NCBI RefSeq assembly: GCF_001017435.1
Contig: NZ_CP011371.1
Coordinates: forward strand, 2,914,001 to 2,978,000
Direction: 5' to 3'
Source of the DNA: Caldimonas brevitalea
Lineage (GTDB): Bacteria; Pseudomonadota; Gammaproteobacteria; Burkholderiales; Burkholderiaceae_C
DNA: 64,000 nucleotides
Within the stretch, counting starts at the first letter, position 1; each line of letters opens with the position of its first letter. Shown here piece by piece: positions 61,754-64,000 of the stretch. The notes under the pieces were generated by a model. It did not search any database. It was given only the letters and a program-made list of their open reading frames with translations, and was not told where the DNA came from. The position numbers and the translations under genes were made by a program.

Positions 61754-62398
61754 ATGGACCCGCCGTTTGCAAACCGAACCGCCGCAGGCCAATTGCTGGC
61801 TGAAGCCGTCGCCGCGCTGCGGCTCGAGCTCCCGGTGGTGTTGGCATTGCCTCGTGGCGGCGTGCCGGTCGCCCTCGAAGTGGCGCGCCGCTTGAGCGCG
61901 CCGCTCGACTTGTTGATCGTGCGCAAGATCGGCGCGCCCTGGCAGCCCGAGCTGGCGGTTGCCGCGGTTGTCGATGCGGCGCCCCCCGAACTGGTGCTCG
62001 ACGACATCACGATGGCGCAGGTCGGCGTGAGCCGGGATTACGTCGAGTCGCAGGTGCAGCGCCAGCTGGCCGAGATCGAGCGCCGACGTGCCCTGTACCT
62101 GAAAGACCGACGGCGCGAGCCGCTCTCGGGTCGCTCGGTGATCGTGGTGGACGATGGCGTCGCGACCGGGACGACGATGCGAGCCGCCTTGCGAGCTGTG
62201 CGCCGGGCGGTACCTGCGCGGCTCGTCGTCGCGGTGCCGGTGGCCGCCCCCTCGACCGCAGATGAACTGGCCCGCGAGGCCGACGACCTGGTGTGCTTGT
62301 CGCGGCCCGGGGGCTTCCGGGCGGTCGGCCTGCACTACCTCGACTTCCACCAGGTAGAGGACGACGAAGTGATCGCGCTGCTGCAACAGATGCAGTGA
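61754..62398 (+). CDS. Phosphoribosyltransferase-family protein
   Basis: A 214-residue type I PRTase-fold protein. The PRPP-binding motif is SVIVVDDGVATGTTMRAALR (about 127-146), and VLALPRGGVPVALEVARRL is the N-terminal strand-loop. The nucleobase and true activity are not known for this family of putative phosphoribosyltransferases, which is often found near stress and energy genes. It is convergent with fghA, separated by 94 bases holding a hairpin. Confidence 0.85.
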   Translation: MDPPFANRTAAGQLLAEAVAALRLELPVVLALPRGGVPVALEVARRLSAPLDLLIVRKIGAPWQPELAVAAVVDAAPPELVLDDITMAQVGVSRDYVESQVQRQLAEIERRRALYLKDRRREPLSGRSVIVVDDGVATGTTMRAALRAVRRAVPARLVVAVPVAAPSTADELAREADDLVCLSRPGGFRAVGLHYLDFHQVEDDEVIALLQQMQ

Positions 62399-62412
62399 CC
62401 CGCACATACGAT

Positions 62413-62445
62413 GGCGGACGGGCCCACACGAAGGGCCGTCCCGCC
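62413..62445. terminator. Hairpin between convergent genes
   Basis: GGCGGACGGGCCC pairs with GGGCCGTCCCGCC around ACACGAA with two single-base bulges. No T-run on either side; probable transcription end for both convergent genes. Confidence 0.4.
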
Positions 62446-62492
62446 ACCGTCCACACGCTCCGACCTCACATCGCCGTCGCCGCGACGCTGCC

Positions 62493-63374
62493 TCAACGCC
62501 GCCGCGCACCCACCTTCTGCAGCCGCTCTGCATGAAAGCGCAGGTGGTCTTGCACAAAGCTGGCGACGAAGTAATAGCTGTGGTCATACCCCGCGTGACG
62601 GCGCAGCGTCAACGGTTGACCGACCGCAGCGCAAGCGGCTTCCAAGAGGTGCGGATGCAGTTGCTCGGCCAGGAACTGGTCGTCCAGCCCCTGGTCGACC
62701 AGGATGCCGTCGGGGTAGGGCGGTTCCGTCTGACGGGCCATCAGCTCGGTGGCATCGTGCGCCGCCCAGGCACGCCGGTCGTCACCGAGGTATCCGGTGA
62801 AGGCCTTTTCGCCCCACGGGCAGCGACTGGGCGCGGCGATCGGCGCCAAAGCCGACACCGAACGGAACATGCCGGGGTGGCGCAGCGCCAGTGTCAACGC
62901 GCCGTGCCCGCCCATCGAATGGCCGAAGACGCCGGCGCGCTGCAGGTCCACCGGGAACTGCTCGCCGATCAGCGGCAGCAGTTCGTCGAGCAGATACGTC
63001 TCCATGCGCCAATGGCGCCGCCACGGCGCCCGCGTCGCGTCCAGGTAGAAGCCCGCGCCCACGCCGAAGTCCCACGACTGCGCTTCGCCGGGCAGGTCGG
63101 CCCCGCGGGGGCTGGTATCGGGTGTCACCAGCACCAGGCCAAGTTCCGCCGCCCAGCGCTGCGCGCCCGCCTTGATTGCAAAGGTCTCCTCGGTGCAGGT
63201 CAGGCCGGCCAGGTAGAACAGCACCGGTAGGCGCGCGCCTTCGCCGGCGGCCTGCGGCGGCAGGTAGAGGCCGAAGCGCATGGGCAGGCCGACTCGCCGC
63301 GAAGCGTGCCGGTAGTAGCGCTGTTCGCCGTCGAAGCAAGCGTGCGAGGCCAGCAATTCGAGCCCGTTTTGCAT
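62493..63374 (-). CDS. fghA: S-formylglutathione hydrolase
   Basis: A 293-residue esterase-D-family alpha/beta hydrolase that cleaves S-formylglutathione to formate and glutathione. The nucleophile is Ser153 in GHSMGGHGALTLAL, with family segments YLAGLTCTEETFAIKAGAQR, PDTSPRGADLPGE and GAGFYLDATRAPW, and the catalytic His in HAGYDHSYYFVASF. It starts one base past the stop of the alcohol dehydrogenase, so the pair is co-transcribed in pathway order. Confidence 0.95.
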   Translation of the reverse strand: MQNGLELLASHACFDGEQRYYRHASRRVGLPMRFGLYLPPQAAGEGARLPVLFYLAGLTCTEETFAIKAGAQRWAAELGLVLVTPDTSPRGADLPGEAQSWDFGVGAGFYLDATRAPWRRHWRMETYLLDELLPLIGEQFPVDLQRAGVFGHSMGGHGALTLALRHPGMFRSVSALAPIAAPSRCPWGEKAFTGYLGDDRRAWAAHDATELMARQTEPPYPDGILVDQGLDDQFLAEQLHPHLLEAACAAVGQPLTLRRHAGYDHSYYFVASFVQDHLRFHAERLQKVGARRR

Positions 63375-63375
63375 C

Positions 63376-64000
<625 letters not shown>

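Overview
The window is a contiguous, GC-rich, gene-dense stretch of a bacterial chromosome, most likely from a betaproteobacterium of the order Burkholderiales (Rubrivivax/Leptothrix/Comamonadaceae-like). The reasons are the selO-msrB-yciB-bolA-peptidyl-prolyl isomerase run, flhDC as flagellar master regulator, FixJ/TodT-type two-component systems, a DUF3141/phosphotransacetylase/acetate kinase/FabI operon and the glutathione-dependent formaldehyde pathway. This placement is an inference from gene content. No rRNA, tRNA, CRISPR array, prophage or transposase was seen. All genes are protein-coding and the window is cut inside genes at both ends (purL on the left, class III alcohol dehydrogenase on the right).

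Bases 1-11116 are mostly housekeeping: the C-terminal half of purL, a flavodoxin-fold quinone reductase, a TetR regulator divergent from a diiron-type metal-dependent hydrolase with two operator-like palindromes between them, rlhA (23S rRNA hydroxylase), a DUF1624 membrane protein, and a leftward five-gene run selO-msrB-yciB-bolA-ppiC that ends at a perfect bidirectional terminator.

Bases 11294-29895 form a large rightward catabolic region. An acyl-CoA ligase is followed by a complete branched-chain-type ABC importer (binding protein, two permeases, two ATPases) and then by a long beta-oxidation series: FadB-like fusion, HD-domain protein, thiolase, hotdog thioesterase, acyl-CoA dehydrogenase, small membrane protein, Dabb protein, SDR, second thioesterase, MDR reductase, then a GST and another SDR. 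The region looks like a self-contained system to import, activate and degrade an unidentified carboxylic acid.

Bases 29907-53824 are an accessory stress and envelope region. It has two FixJ-type two-component systems, one histidine kinase with a large periplasmic sensor and one with none. It also has a DUF2092 / SYLF lipoprotein / PlpD-type patatin module, a leftward DUF3302-HlyD-TolC efflux set and a GNAT enzyme. A six-gene leftward operon follows (DUF3141 with a PHA-synthase-like cysteine, phosphate acyltransferase, acetate kinase, FabI-type reductase, RRM-like protein, unknown 340-residue protein). Last are exported DUF3943, DUF3300 and DUF2950 proteins and a small periplasmic protein with an exact 38-residue repeat. 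A perfect 45-bp palindrome lies between the DUF3300 and DUF2950 genes.

Bases 53843-64000 return to regulators and core functions: flhDC with its own terminator, a DksA/TraR zinc-finger protein, a Ser/Thr kinase with an altered catalytic loop, a receiver protein with a decayed kinase-like N-terminus, a hemerythrin, a phosphoribosyltransferase and the frmA-fghA formaldehyde detoxification pair.
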